A stretch of 37,996 bases of DNA from Peptococcaceae bacterium (lineage in GTDB: Bacteria; Bacillota; Peptococcia; Peptococcales; Peptococcaceae). The stretch covers positions 1-37,996 of the forward strand of contig CAAETY010000086.1 of NCBI GenBank assembly GCA_900759105.1, given 5' to 3'. The notes beneath the pieces are model-generated. The model worked only from the letters and a program-made list of their open reading frames with translations. It was not told where the DNA came from and made no database searches. Both the position numbers and the translations under genes were made by a program. This document shows positions 21,719 through 30,384 of this stretch, piece after piece. Position 1 is the first letter of the stretch; every line of letters starts with the position of its first letter.

Positions 21719-23434
21719 ATGAATGAGACAGTACAAATTATCTTTGGGCTTTTAGGGGGGCTCGCCATTTTCCTATATGGGATGAATTTGATGAGCGATA
21801 GCCTTCAAAAGGTTGCCGGCGAAAAAATGCGTACGATTTTGGGTATGCTGACCAAAAACCCGGTCTTGGGCGTATTATCCGGGGCATTGGTAACTGCGGT
21901 ATTGCAAAGTAGCTCTGCAACCACCGTTATGGCGATTGGCTTTGTTAGTGCAGGCTTGATGAAGCTGCCACAAGCAATCTCAATTATCTTCGGGGCGAAT
22001 ATTGGGACCACTATTACGGCTCAACTCATTGCCTTCAAGCTGAGCGATTATATCTATATTATTATTTTTGTCGGCTTTGCCATGTACTTCTTTGCAAAGC
22101 AAGAACGTTTGAAAAACATTGGTGCGACCGTCTTTGGCTTTGGTTTGCTCTTTGATGGGATTGATATCATGGGTGGTGTGATGAAACCGCTCGCAACCAG
22201 TCCGGTGTTTGCGCATATGATTGAACAAGTGGCAAGCATGCCTGTATTGGGCGTTCTTGTAGGGGCTGGGATGACACTCGTTGTACAAAGCTCCAGTGCG
22301 ACCATTGCCGTGTTGCAGAATGTGGCATCTACTGCCGGTCCGGATGGTGTGCATAGCATCATTGGTCTGGCCGGTGCGATTCCAATCTTAATTGGAGACA
22401 ACATCGGTACTACCATTACTGCGATTTTGGCATCTGTTGGTCAAAGCATCAACGCAAAACGTACCGCTGCAGCACACTGTATCTTTAACGTCAGTGGGGC
22501 ATTTATCTTTATTTGGTTTATTAAACCGTATGCTGCATTTATTCAAGCCATTTCCACCCATGGACCGGAAGTAGAAGTAATCTCCCGTCAAATTGCTAAT
22601 GCGCATACCTGCTTTAACATTGCGCTTACTATTCTTTGGACCGGGCTCATTGGGCTCATGGTGAAGATTGTTACCACTATTATCAAGGGTGAAGACGAAA
22701 TCAGTACACTTGCAATGAGTGAACCACGTTTCCTCGACAAGAAAATGCAACGTCAACCAATGGCCGCATTGGAATTGGCTTCCAATGAAACAATTCGTGT
22801 AACCGATATGGTTGGCGATATGATGAATCACGTGGTAGAAGCAACACCAAAAACCTTGCGCGAAGTATGTGGCGAAATCGCTTATTCTTCCGAGCAAGTC
22901 GTAACTTTGGCGCGCACCATCCAAGACTATTTGTCCGGGATTCTTTCAAGTGGGAATGTGTATGAAAAGCAGGCAGAACGTATTACCGGCATGATTTTCA
23001 TTGTAGACTCCTTAAGCCGTATCAGCGAGCACATTGGGATTGCGTGCAAGAACATTTATGCTGTACAAGGTAGCAAAGACAAGTATTCTAAAGTCGCTGT
23101 AAACGGCATCCATGACTTTGCGAAGAAGCTCTTGGATATCTATGATATTTGCATTGACGCCTTGGTGAACGATGGCTCCATTGACGTTACACGTTTGGAA
23201 CGTCAACGTGCAGACATCATTGACCTGAAGGATGAAATGTTCAAGGCGCACATGAAACGTGTTCATAAGGGCAAGTGCGAAGCACAGCTCACCAGCTACT
23301 ATGGTGAATTGCTACAAAGCTTGGAATACATTGGCAGTTGCTGTATCGACCTTGCGGATTTGGTAGAAGAACAACACACTATTCGTTTAGATGTGAAGAA
23401 GAACATCAGCGAAGCAGATATTGTTGAAGTGTAA
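21719..23434 (+). CDS. Na+/phosphate cotransporter with a C-terminal PhoU-like domain
   Basis: 571 residues. Two homologous Na_Pi_cotrans repeats occupy the first ~320 residues, each with the QSSSAT signature (VLQSSSATTVMAIGF and VVQSSSATIAVLQ) and a GANIGTT or GDNIGTT motif. Residues ~340-560 are helical and PhoU-like. Such proteins import phosphate with sodium, and the PhoU-like tail may gate uptake. AAAGGATG lies 13 bases upstream of the ATG, a slightly long spacing, and no better in-frame start is visible. The Pho-box repeats in front agree with phosphate-starvation control. Confidence 0.93.
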   Translation: MNETVQIIFGLLGGLAIFLYGMNLMSDSLQKVAGEKMRTILGMLTKNPVLGVLSGALVTAVLQSSSATTVMAIGFVSAGLMKLPQAISIIFGANIGTTITAQLIAFKLSDYIYIIIFVGFAMYFFAKQERLKNIGATVFGFGLLFDGIDIMGGVMKPLATSPVFAHMIEQVASMPVLGVLVGAGMTLVVQSSSATIAVLQNVASTAGPDGVHSIIGLAGAIPILIGDNIGTTITAILASVGQSINAKRTAAAHCIFNVSGAFIFIWFIKPYAAFIQAISTHGPEVEVISRQIANAHTCFNIALTILWTGLIGLMVKIVTTIIKGEDEISTLAMSEPRFLDKKMQRQPMAALELASNETIRVTDMVGDMMNHVVEATPKTLREVCGEIAYSSEQVVTLARTIQDYLSGILSSGNVYEKQAERITGMIFIVDSLSRISEHIGIACKNIYAVQGSKDKYSKVAVNGIHDFAKKLLDIYDICIDALVNDGSIDVTRLERQRADIIDLKDEMFKAHMKRVHKGKCEAQLTSYYGELLQSLEYIGSCCIDLADLVEEQHTIRLDVKKNISEADIVEV

Positions 23435-23443
23435 TTGTGAATT

Positions 23444-23474
23444 AAAAGCGATGGTTGCGACCATCGCTTTTTTG
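23444..23474 (+). terminator. Terminator of the Na/phosphate symporter
   Basis: A twelve-base perfect stem AAAAGCGATGGT / ACCATCGCTTTT with loop TGCG and a T-run. Confidence 0.93.
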
Positions 23475-23513
23475 TTGTGCATAGAGTGCGAATTTTAAAA
23501 TTGGTGCGCAAGC

Positions 23514-23555
23514 AAAAAAATGCGCTGCAGTTCAAAGGCTGCAGCGCATTTTTTG
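23514..23555 (-). terminator. Bidirectional terminator after trkH
   Basis: ATGCGCTGCAG (23520-23530) and CTGCAGCGCAT (23539-23549) form an 11-base perfect stem. It is flanked by As on the left and Ts on the right, so it works on both strands and serves the convergent trkAH operon. Confidence 0.92.
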
Positions 23556-25004
23556 TTAAGGACGCCAAGTAGATGGAGCAAAGAGCAAAATAAGCGGAAC
23601 AATTTCCAAACGACCGGCAATCATTGCAAAGGAAAAGACGGCTTTGGAAAAATCACTGAAATCGGCGAAGTTACTCTTTGGACCAACAGCGCCAAGTCCC
23701 GGCCCGATGTTGTTAAATGTAGCGGCCACGGAGCTGAAGGTGGTGTTAAAATCCAAATTTTCAAAGGAAATCAACAGCACCAAAATGATAAAGGTAAAGA
23801 TGTATAGAAGAAAATACAGTGCGATATCGTTCTGCACACGTTCATTTAAGGATTTACCTTCGTACATCACGACGGTGACACGTTTTGGATTGGTTGATTT
23901 TTGGAACTTCTTAAAGATGAGCTTGGTTAACGCAAGGATACGGCTGACTTTCAACCCACCGGCGGTAGAACCGGCACACCCCCCGATAAACATGAGAAGC
24001 AATAAGATAAGCTGACTAAAAAGCGGCCAAAGGGTAAAGTCCACGGTTCCGTACCCGGTTGTCGTGATAATGGTGGAAACCGAAAAGAGCGCATCCTTTG
24101 CACATGTAAAGAGATCACCGCCATAGAATGGGAGTGTCGAAAGAACGAGACCCAAAATAGCAAGGGCGATAATGCCAAGATACCAACGCAATTCCTCACT
24201 TTTTAAGAAAAGAGAGGGGCGTCCGCGCAAGGCAAAGAAATAAATGTTAAAGTTGACCCCGAAAATGAGCATGCCAACGGAGAGTATGATTTCAATTGGT
24301 ACAGAATTGAAGTGTGCCACCGAGTCGTTGTAGTTGCTGAACCCACCAGTGCCGGCGGTCCCAAAGGCATGAATCATGGCATCAAAAGGTGTCATGCCGG
24401 CAATGATAAGGATAACAATCAAAATAATCGTGAAGACTGCATAGAGCACATAAAAGACACGTGCAACCTCGCGCACACGACTCATGACTTTTTCAAAGGT
24501 AGGCCCGGGCATTTCTGTTTTCATCAATTGAACGCTTTCACCGCTCGATCCCGGAATCAGGGCAAGGGCAAAAACCAAGACCCCCATCCCGCCGATAAAA
24601 TGGCTAAAGCTGCGCCAAAAAAGCAGGGAATTGGGCAATGCTTCTACATCGGTGAGAATACTGGAGCCTGTCGTGGTAAAGCCGGAGGCGCTTTCAAAAA
24701 TGGCGTCAATAAACGACGGAATCGCCTCTGAAAAGATGAATGGCAAGGCACCGAAAAAAACCGTTAGAAGCCAGGATAAGCTGGTAATGGCAAGGGCTTC
24801 ACGCACATAGATGGATTTGTTCTTGGGCTTTCTGAAGGCAAAGAGTCCACCACAAAGGAGGGTTGTGGCAGTGGCCTTAAGAAGGGGTGCAAGGCTCGTC
24901 CATCCTTCTTGGTAGTAGAGCGCCACGATGATGGGTAGGCACATCAGCACGCCAATCAAAAAAACGACCTTACCGGTGACAACAAGAACCATTTGGCGAT
25001 TCAT
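23556..25004 (-). CDS. trkH: Trk-type potassium uptake membrane subunit
   Basis: 482 residues, multi-pass. The four selectivity-filter loops of the Trk/Ktr family can be seen: SASGFTTTGSS, FGTAGTGGFSNY, TTTGYGTVDF and NNIGPGLGAVGP, plus the conserved GGCAGSTAGGLK. It forms the K+ pore and is gated by the RCK protein TrkA encoded immediately upstream. Four bases separate the genes, and the TrkH Shine-Dalgarno AAAAGGAGTGA overlaps the trkA stop codon, so translation is coupled. Confidence 0.96.
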   Translation of the reverse strand: MNRQMVLVVTGKVVFLIGVLMCLPIIVALYYQEGWTSLAPLLKATATTLLCGGLFAFRKPKNKSIYVREALAITSLSWLLTVFFGALPFIFSEAIPSFIDAIFESASGFTTTGSSILTDVEALPNSLLFWRSFSHFIGGMGVLVFALALIPGSSGESVQLMKTEMPGPTFEKVMSRVREVARVFYVLYAVFTIILIVILIIAGMTPFDAMIHAFGTAGTGGFSNYNDSVAHFNSVPIEIILSVGMLIFGVNFNIYFFALRGRPSLFLKSEELRWYLGIIALAILGLVLSTLPFYGGDLFTCAKDALFSVSTIITTTGYGTVDFTLWPLFSQLILLLLMFIGGCAGSTAGGLKVSRILALTKLIFKKFQKSTNPKRVTVVMYEGKSLNERVQNDIALYFLLYIFTFIILVLLISFENLDFNTTFSSVAATFNNIGPGLGAVGPKSNFADFSDFSKAVFSFAMIAGRLEIVPLILLFAPSTWRP

Positions 25005-25008
25005 AGCT

Positions 25009-26379
25009 TCACTCCTTTTCTAAGATGTCGTCGATAAAGCGTAGGGAGTGATCGGTCGTGGTAACAATGATAATGTCACCGATGTGGAGCATGTCGTCCC
25101 CACTCGGGAAAAGGTGTGCGCCATTGTGCATGATGGCAGCAATGAGCACATTGTTTTTTATCGGCAAATCACGGAGTGCTTTGCCAAGCACTTTAGAGCC
25201 GCTTGGAACAAAAAATTGGAGCGCTTCCACTTGATTATCGACCAAACGATAAAGGGCCTCGACGTCTTTGCCTCGGGCATCGTCCATGGCACGGGTTAAA
25301 CGCACAATGGTATCAGCGATGAGCTTACCCGGCGTGATAATTGCTTTCAAACGATCTTCGCCTAATATTTCAAGCAGCTCGGTGCGGTTTACTTTGGTAA
25401 TATAACGCTTTAAGCCACGTTTGTGGGCATACATTGCAATCAAAATATTTTCTTCATCAATACCGGTTAAGGCAATCAAGCAATCGTAAGTGGTGAGACC
25501 TTCTTCCTCGAGATGGCGATAGTTGCTGCCATCGGCCAGAACTACCTCAACCTCAGGATGGCGTTGCGCCAAAATTTCTGCCTTTTGACGGTCATTTTCT
25601 AATACCTTTACATGGTAATGGGTTTGAGTGCGCTGCATTTCATTTAATACATAATGGGTGAGACGGCCGCCGCCGACAATCATGACAGAGCGAATTTTCT
25701 TCTTACGGGAAAGGACCTTGTCGCGTCGGAAGAAATCCTGTAATTCGTTGCTGGTCCCACTGATGTGAAGCACGTCACCGCTTTGGAGAATAAAATCCCC
25801 TTTTGGAATGATGGCTTTGCCGTCACGTTCAACAATGCAGACCAAAATATGGCCTTTGAATTGCTGTTGTAATTCAATCAAAGAGAGGCCGACAAAGGGA
25901 TGGGATTCCGGCAGTGGGTATTCGACAATGTTCACACGCCCGCGCAGAAAGGATTCTACTTGGGTGGTTGACGGAAAACGCAACAAGCTTATAATTTGAT
26001 GGGCCGATTCACCTTCCGGATTGATGATGGCATCAATCCCCACACTTTCACGCATAAACTCTTGATGAAGCATATATTCATGCTCGCGCACACGGGCAAT
26101 GGTGTATTTTGCTCCCATGCGCTTAGCGAAAATACAGGCAATCATATTTATTTCATCATGCGCTGTGACTGCAATAAAAACATCACAGTGGTCTGCACCG
26201 GCACTCATAAGGGTGTCGTATTCAACACCGCTTCCAACAATCCCGGAAACGTCAGTGGAGTTAATGACTGCATCGAGAATATCCGGATTTTTCTCAATAA
26301 CAACCACATCGTGGGCATCGACCAATTCACGGCAAATAATGCTACCGATTTTCCCGACCCCGACAATAACAACATGCAT
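25009..26379 (-). CDS. trkA: Trk system potassium uptake regulatory protein TrkA
   Basis: 456 residues with two RCK units in tandem, each a Rossmann fold plus RCK_C domain. The nucleotide loops are VGVGKIGSIICREL at the start and VGGGRLTHYVLNEM near residue 233. VVIEKNPDILD ends the first beta strand with the acid expected for NAD(H)/ATP binding. It gates TrkH in response to nucleotides from the cytoplasmic face. AAGGAGG precedes the ATG. First gene of the trkA-trkH operon. Confidence 0.96.
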   Translation of the reverse strand: MHVVIVGVGKIGSIICRELVDAHDVVVIEKNPDILDAVINSTDVSGIVGSGVEYDTLMSAGADHCDVFIAVTAHDEINMIACIFAKRMGAKYTIARVREHEYMLHQEFMRESVGIDAIINPEGESAHQIISLLRFPSTTQVESFLRGRVNIVEYPLPESHPFVGLSLIELQQQFKGHILVCIVERDGKAIIPKGDFILQSGDVLHISGTSNELQDFFRRDKVLSRKKKIRSVMIVGGGRLTHYVLNEMQRTQTHYHVKVLENDRQKAEILAQRHPEVEVVLADGSNYRHLEEEGLTTYDCLIALTGIDEENILIAMYAHKRGLKRYITKVNRTELLEILGEDRLKAIITPGKLIADTIVRLTRAMDDARGKDVEALYRLVDNQVEALQFFVPSGSKVLGKALRDLPIKNNVLIAAIMHNGAHLFPSGDDMLHIGDIIIVTTTDHSLRFIDDILEKE

Positions 26380-26418
26380 GGTCGTAGACCTCCTTCATGC
26401 TGGTGGACTGTTGCCACC

Positions 26419-26473
26419 GTTTGTACTGATAACTCAGCGTACAAACAATACTACTAAAGTTTTCAGATTGCAA
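26419..26473 (-). promoter_or_regulatory. trkA promoter with an operator-like dyad
   Basis: On the minus strand TTGCAA (26473-26468), 17 bases, TATTGT (26450-26445). GTTTGTAC (26419-26426) and GTACAAAC (26439-26446) are an exact eight-base inverted repeat 12 bases apart. The dyad overlaps the -10 box and the expected start. Part of one arm lies outside the transcript, so a protein-binding site is more likely than an RNA hairpin. Confidence 0.55.
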
Positions 26474-26493
26474 GGAAAAAAGTATACTTTTAC

Positions 26494-26523
26494 AAAAAAA
26501 GCACCATCCGAAACAGATGGTGC
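26494..26523 (-). terminator. Terminator of the lysR gene
   Basis: GCACCATC (26501-26508) and GATGGTGC (26516-26523) with a seven-base loop. On the minus strand seven Ts follow. Confidence 0.92.
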
Positions 26524-26538
26524 GCAAGGGCAAAATAT

Positions 26539-27462
26539 TTATTCGGCGGCGAGGTGCTCGTAGAAATTTTCGATTTGCTGAACGATGTCCGCTTCCACAT
26601 CGGAAAGGGCCAAGTCCATCGGGTAGGTAAGGTAATGAACCAAGTTAACCGGTGAGTCAATGAGAGGCACGGTTTTTAGAAGACCGCTTGTAAAGAGCGG
26701 ATGATTGCGTGCGGCAAGCAAGCTTGTAAAGCCGATGTTGTCGTTAGAATAGACGCATTGATAAAGACTGTTGGCATCATCAAAGACAAGGTTTTTAGGC
26801 ACATCGCTCCAACGGGTTTGCGCTTTGATAAAGCCCGGATCGGTCAAATCACGTGGCAAAGAAATCGGCACCTGATCCGGCAAATGACTCAGACGAATGG
26901 CGGACAAGCTTTGAAAAGCACCGCCGCTTTTTACACACAAGCAAAGGTTGTCATTGTACTGTGGCATCAAACGTAAATTCAAACTGCTTGCGTATTCGCG
27001 GTGGCGGCTGAGATTAAAGTCCAAGGCTGCAGAAAGCCCAATAGAAGCGCGGTTATCGGTGAGGTCGTGCAAAACATCGCTCATCAGCCCGTGGCGCAAA
27101 GTAAAGGTAACTTCCGGAAACATGGCGCGTGTATGAAAAAGGGCGTCATTTAAGATGGTACCGGTAAAAAAGGTGGCCTCCAGATAGACATTTAGGTTAA
27201 CAGTGGTTGCCATCCCGGCTTTTTTCTTAATATCGTAATAATCATCCACGGTTTTTTCAATCAACGGGAGTATTTCACGCCCAAATGCCGTTAAATCCAT
27301 CCCACGGCGGGTACGGCGAAAAAGTGGGCGTCCTACTTCTTTCTCCAGTCCGGCAATGGCTGCTGAAAGTGTCGGTTGGCCGACATTAATTTTATTTGCG
27401 GTAAGGGAGAGCGAGCCATAGTTGGCAACGTGAAGAAAGTATTCTAATTGCTCAATACGCAT
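26539..27462 (-). CDS. LysR-family transcriptional regulator
   Basis: 307 residues. The N-terminal winged helix-turn-helix is typical (MRIEQLEYFLHVANYGSLSLTANKINVGQPTLSAAIAGLEKEVG then LFRRTRRGMDLT). A coiled linker and a two-lobed effector-binding domain follow (~90-300). The effector cannot be inferred. It is divergent from the two mgtC genes and convergent in order with trkA, so the mgtC operon is the natural first candidate target. AAGGAGG precedes the ATG. It has its own strong promoter with an internal dyad, suggesting autoregulation. Confidence 0.93.
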   Translation of the reverse strand: MRIEQLEYFLHVANYGSLSLTANKINVGQPTLSAAIAGLEKEVGRPLFRRTRRGMDLTAFGREILPLIEKTVDDYYDIKKKAGMATTVNLNVYLEATFFTGTILNDALFHTRAMFPEVTFTLRHGLMSDVLHDLTDNRASIGLSAALDFNLSRHREYASSLNLRLMPQYNDNLCLCVKSGGAFQSLSAIRLSHLPDQVPISLPRDLTDPGFIKAQTRWSDVPKNLVFDDANSLYQCVYSNDNIGFTSLLAARNHPLFTSGLLKTVPLIDSPVNLVHYLTYPMDLALSDVEADIVQQIENFYEHLAAE

Positions 27463-27502
27463 AGGAAACCTCCTTGTCTAAGGTAATCAATCTCATAGTC
27501 CC

Positions 27503-27532
27503 ATTATAAAATGCACTGTAAAGTGCTGTCAA
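27503..27532 (-). promoter_or_regulatory. Consensus lysR promoter with a dyad in the spacer
   Basis: On the minus strand a perfect TTGACA (27532-27527), 18 bases, and a perfect TATAAT (27508-27503). GCACT-GTAA-AGTGC (27513-27526) is an exact inverted repeat filling the spacer, a plausible autorepression site. Confidence 0.7.
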
Positions 27533-27566
27533 TTAGCGCGCGCAGGGATTAAAGACATCTCCGGAC

Positions 27567-27595
27567 TTGAAAGTTTGCACAGCCCCGTCTAAAAT
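27567..27595 (+). promoter_or_regulatory. Promoter of the mgtC pair
   Basis: TTGAAA (27567-27572), 17 bases, TAAAAT (27590-27595), divergent from the lysR promoter 35 bases away. Confidence 0.6.
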
Positions 27596-27637
27596 AAGAA
27601 AGATATATTGAAAAACCTTGAAGAGGAGGATAACACT

Positions 27638-28372
27638 GTGATTCAGGCGTTGGATGTATTTCGTGAAATAACCTTTTTAGGCGTGAGCATGCGTCTTGTG
27701 ATGGCAATGCTTTGCGGTGGCTTGATTGGCCTTAGCCGTGAACGCATGCGCCGCCCAAAGGGTCTTGCCGGATTTCGCACCTATATGCTGGTGTGCGTGG
27801 GCGCTGCACTAACCATACTCATTAGCCAATACGAATACATCATGCTTACCACCGAATGGAAGGACATTTCTGATAGTATCGGCATTACCACCGACGTTTC
27901 CCGTTTGGGGGCGCAGGTAATCAACGGGATTGGTTTCTTGGGTGCCGGGACAATTCTGGTAACCAGTGATGATAAAATAAAAGGCCTTACCACGGCGGCG
28001 GGGCTCTGGGCCTCTGCATGCATGGGGCTTGCAATTGGTGCGGGCTTTTATGAATGTGCCGTTTTGGCAGTGGCATTAATTTATTTGGCGATGTATGTCT
28101 TTGGCAATCTCAAAGTAAAATTGCTTGAATTGTCGAAGGTTGCGAGCCTTTGCGTAGAAGTTGAGAACATGACAGATATAGGGGACGTGATTGTGTCAAT
28201 TCGTTCCCAAGGCGCAGATATTATTGAAATGAACTTACCGAATGGTGGCGTCATTCCACGTAAAAGACCGGAAGTAGAGCTGGTGATTCAACTGCCACAG
28301 CAAACATCACTGACGACAATCATGGCGATGGTGGCGCGATTGGACCATGTGCGCCATGTGCACGAAAGCTAA
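27638..28372 (+). CDS. MgtC/SapB-family membrane protein, copy 1
   Basis: 244 residues from GTG 27638, which has AGGAGG at eight bases. A TTG frame start at 27608 would leave no room for a ribosome binding site after the promoter. The N-terminal ~150 residues carry five hydrophobic segments with GGLIGLSRE, GLAGFRTYMLVCVGAAL, RLGAQVINGIGFLGAGTI and GLTTAAGLWASACMGLAIGAG, all hallmarks of MgtC. A soluble C-terminal domain of ~80 residues follows. MgtC proteins are linked to low-magnesium survival and, in Salmonella, inhibition of F-type ATPase and phosphate homeostasis. A second copy follows directly. Confidence 0.92.
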   Translation: MIQALDVFREITFLGVSMRLVMAMLCGGLIGLSRERMRRPKGLAGFRTYMLVCVGAALTILISQYEYIMLTTEWKDISDSIGITTDVSRLGAQVINGIGFLGAGTILVTSDDKIKGLTTAAGLWASACMGLAIGAGFYECAVLAVALIYLAMYVFGNLKVKLLELSKVASLCVEVENMTDIGDVIVSIRSQGADIIEMNLPNGGVIPRKRPEVELVIQLPQQTSLTTIMAMVARLDHVRHVHES

Positions 28373-28387
28373 AAAAGGAGGACAAAC

Positions 28388-29074
28388 ATGTTAGATATTT
28401 TTGAAGGACTAAGAATGTTGTCCTTGAGCACTGTGGCACTGCGTATGCTTTTGGCGGTCGTTTGCGGCGGGATTATTGGCATTGAGCGCACCATGTCACG
28501 CCATACTGCCGGCTTCCGCACTCATATTTTAGTATGCCTGGGGGCGTCCTTGACCACCTTAACCAGCCAGTATATGTACCTTTATATGGGATACTTTACC
28601 GATATCAGTCGCTTGGGTGCACAGGTTATCGCCGGGATTGGTTTTTTAGGTGCCGGGACCATTGTCACCAGTAAGCAACGCGTGCGTGGTCTTACCACGG
28701 CGGCGGGACTGTGGACCTCTGCCATCATTGGCTTGGCGATAGGGGCTGGATTTTATGAGGGAGCGATTTTGACCACTATTTTGGTGGAAGTGGCGGTAAC
28801 GATTTTTTTGCGCTTGGAAAATTATGTTGTCGCAAAGACCTCCAACGTCCATGTCTTTTTGGAATATACCAATCCGGATGTGGTAGAAAAGGTGATTGAC
28901 TATTGTCATCGCAAAAACATTGATATTATGAACCTTGAAATTACTCGACCGAAAGCGCCGGAAAATATGATAGTGGCACTATTGTCTTTACGGTTGGCAA
29001 AAGGTCTGGTCGCAGAGAATGTATTAAGTGCCTTGCGCACAATTGATGATGTGGTTGTGGCAGAACGCTTTTAA
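28388..29074 (+). CDS. MgtC/SapB-family membrane protein, copy 2
   Basis: 228 residues, paralogous to copy 1: GGIIGIERTMS, TAGFRTHILVCLGASLTTL, DISRLGAQVIAGIGFLGAGTIV, GLTTAAGLWTSAIIGLAIGAGFYEGA, then a cytosolic C-terminal domain. AAAAAAGGAGG before the ATG and a 15-base gap to copy 1 show one operon. Two adjacent, diverged copies may form a hetero-oligomer. Substrate or target is not known from the sequence. Confidence 0.92.
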   Translation: MLDIFEGLRMLSLSTVALRMLLAVVCGGIIGIERTMSRHTAGFRTHILVCLGASLTTLTSQYMYLYMGYFTDISRLGAQVIAGIGFLGAGTIVTSKQRVRGLTTAAGLWTSAIIGLAIGAGFYEGAILTTILVEVAVTIFLRLENYVVAKTSNVHVFLEYTNPDVVEKVIDYCHRKNIDIMNLEITRPKAPENMIVALLSLRLAKGLVAENVLSALRTIDDVVVAERF

Positions 29075-29083
29075 TAGAATTAC

Positions 29084-29112
29084 AGGACAGTGAAAGCTGT
29101 CCTTATTTTTTT
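29084..29112 (+). terminator. Terminator of the mgtC pair
   Basis: AGGACAG (29084-29090), six-base loop, CTGTCCT (29097-29103), then TATTTTTTTA. Confidence 0.88.
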
Positions 29113-29227
29113 ACGATGAGCTTCTATTTATGTATGCCAAGGAGATGAATGGCGCTGTATGTACTGGCTGATTTTTTTTGATGAATTGATTTATTAGGCG
29201 GATAAACTAAATTTTTGTAAAATATGC

Positions 29228-29256
29228 TTGCAGAAGGCACATTAATATGTTATGAT
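29228..29256 (+). promoter_or_regulatory. Rubredoxin promoter
   Basis: TTGCAG (29228-29233), 17 bases, TATGAT (29251-29256). Confidence 0.65.
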
Positions 29257-29316
29257 TAAACCATAGTAAGAGATATCAATCAAAACATTAACATATTGAA
29301 AGTGAGGAAATTAATT

Positions 29317-29475
29317 ATGGAAAAATTTGTATGTGAACTTTGTGGCTATGTATACGACCCAGCTGTAGGCGATCCTGATAACGGTGTTGCTCCTGGCACT
29401 GCTTTTGCAGATATTCCGGATGACTGGGGTTGCCCACTCTGCGGTGCAGGTAAAGGCGATTTCGTTGCCGAATAA
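29317..29475 (+). CDS. Rubredoxin
   Basis: A complete 52-residue protein. The four iron ligands are C6 and C9 (CELCGYVYDP) and C39 and C42 (DDWGCPLCGAGKGDF), the classic single Fe(Cys)4 rubredoxin. DPDNGVAPGTAFADIPDDW in the middle is typical. It carries single electrons in the cytoplasm, often to rubrerythrin or flavodiiron proteins that remove peroxide or oxygen in anaerobes. Its partner is not in the window. AGTGAGGAAA precedes the ATG. The gene stands alone between its promoter and a strong terminator. Confidence 0.97.
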   Translation: MEKFVCELCGYVYDPAVGDPDNGVAPGTAFADIPDDWGCPLCGAGKGDFVAE

Positions 29476-29487
29476 TTGAGCGCTGAA

Positions 29488-29528
29488 TATCCAAAAAAGC
29501 CGTTCCCTCGGGAACGGCTTTTTTGGAT
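29488..29528 (+). terminator. Bidirectional terminator after rubredoxin
   Basis: A near-perfect palindrome: TATCC, six As and GCCGTTCCC mirror GGGAACGGC, six Ts and GGATA. It works on both strands. Confidence 0.93.
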
Positions 29529-29534
29529 AGCACA

Positions 29535-29574
29535 TAAAAACAAGCACCTACGCTCTTTTTAAGGATAGGTGTTT
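29535..29574 (-). terminator. Minus-strand terminator after trmB
   Basis: On the minus strand AAACACCTA pairs with TAGGTGCTT (29574-29566 with 29550-29542), followed by GTTTTTATG. Confidence 0.75.
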
Positions 29575-29585
29575 GGCGACTAGAT

Positions 29586-30242
29586 TTATTTTTCTTTGTG
29601 TGGTGGGTAAGCGTGGAGGCTACAGATTGGGACGCCACGTTTGTGGAAACGACGTTCGTATTCGGTAGCGATATTGTCTTCCGGCAAGTCGGCATAGAGG
29701 TCGTAAGTAACATTTTCTAAGCGCCAGCCGGCTTCCTTGAATTCTTCCACGGAGAAATCAAAGAACTCACGGCCATCGGTTTTGAAATGAACAGTGCCGT
29801 TGTCTGCGAGAATATAATCGTAAATTGTCAGAAAATCGTGGTGGGTCAAGCGGCGTTTGGCGTGACGTTTCTTTGGCCAAGGGTCGGAAAAGTGTAAATA
29901 GATATCATTAACCTCGCCCGGTTCAAAGACCTCGTCCAAATGCTCGGCATCAAGCCAAAGAAAACGCACTTGTTCCGGCGCATCAATTTTTTCTGCGTGC
30001 TCATCAATGGCGTCCATGATAATTTCCGGCACGACATCAATGCCAAGATAGTTGTTTTCGGGATGACGCTTTGCAGCGGTGTAGAGCCAACGGCCACGGC
30101 CGGAACCGATTTCAATTACTAAAGGCTGTGGGCTTGGAAATTGGTCTTGCCAATGACCACGTTGGGCATGGGGATCGTTGATAGTATATGGAGAAGCAAG
30201 CAAACGCTCTTGTGTGCCTGCAACGCGACGAACGCGTGCCAT
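29586..30242 (-). CDS. trmB: tRNA (guanine-N7-)-methyltransferase
   Basis: 218 residues, the usual length. It methylates N7 of G46 in the variable loop of tRNA using SAM. Motifs are VIEIGSGRGRWL (SAM loop), NYLGIDVVPEII, LHFSDPWPKKRHAKRRL (the TrmB catalytic signature), TDGREFFDF and YERRFHKRGVPI at the C-terminus. AGGAGG precedes the ATG on the minus strand. It is monocistronic and convergent with rubredoxin. Confidence 0.97.
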   Translation of the reverse strand: MARVRRVAGTQERLLASPYTINDPHAQRGHWQDQFPSPQPLVIEIGSGRGRWLYTAAKRHPENNYLGIDVVPEIIMDAIDEHAEKIDAPEQVRFLWLDAEHLDEVFEPGEVNDIYLHFSDPWPKKRHAKRRLTHHDFLTIYDYILADNGTVHFKTDGREFFDFSVEEFKEAGWRLENVTYDLYADLPEDNIATEYERRFHKRGVPICSLHAYPPHKEK

Positions 30243-30298
30243 AAAATCGCCTCCTAGTCTTTATTTTCATCGAAAGATGCATTAGAATAGTACAAAGA

Positions 30299-30327
30299 TT
30301 GTGTCGCCGGTGCGACTGTATTATCAT
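30299..30327 (+). promoter_or_regulatory. Promoter of the 72-residue unknown gene
   Basis: TTGTGT (30299-30304), 17 bases, TATCAT (30322-30327). GTCGC-CGGT-GCGAC within the spacer is a five-base dyad. Confidence 0.45.
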
Positions 30328-30345
30328 ATCATAATAAATCATAAT

Positions 30346-30369
30346 TTGCGAGTTGACACGCAATTTTTT
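30346..30369 (+). terminator. Terminator-like hairpin in the leader of the 72-residue gene
   Basis: TTGCG (30346-30350) and CGCAA (30359-30363) form a short stem immediately followed by six Ts, then directly by the AGGAGG ribosome binding site. The stem is only five pairs, so it would be a weak attenuator. Confidence 0.35.
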
Positions 30370-30384
30370 AGGAGGTCAAAAAGC

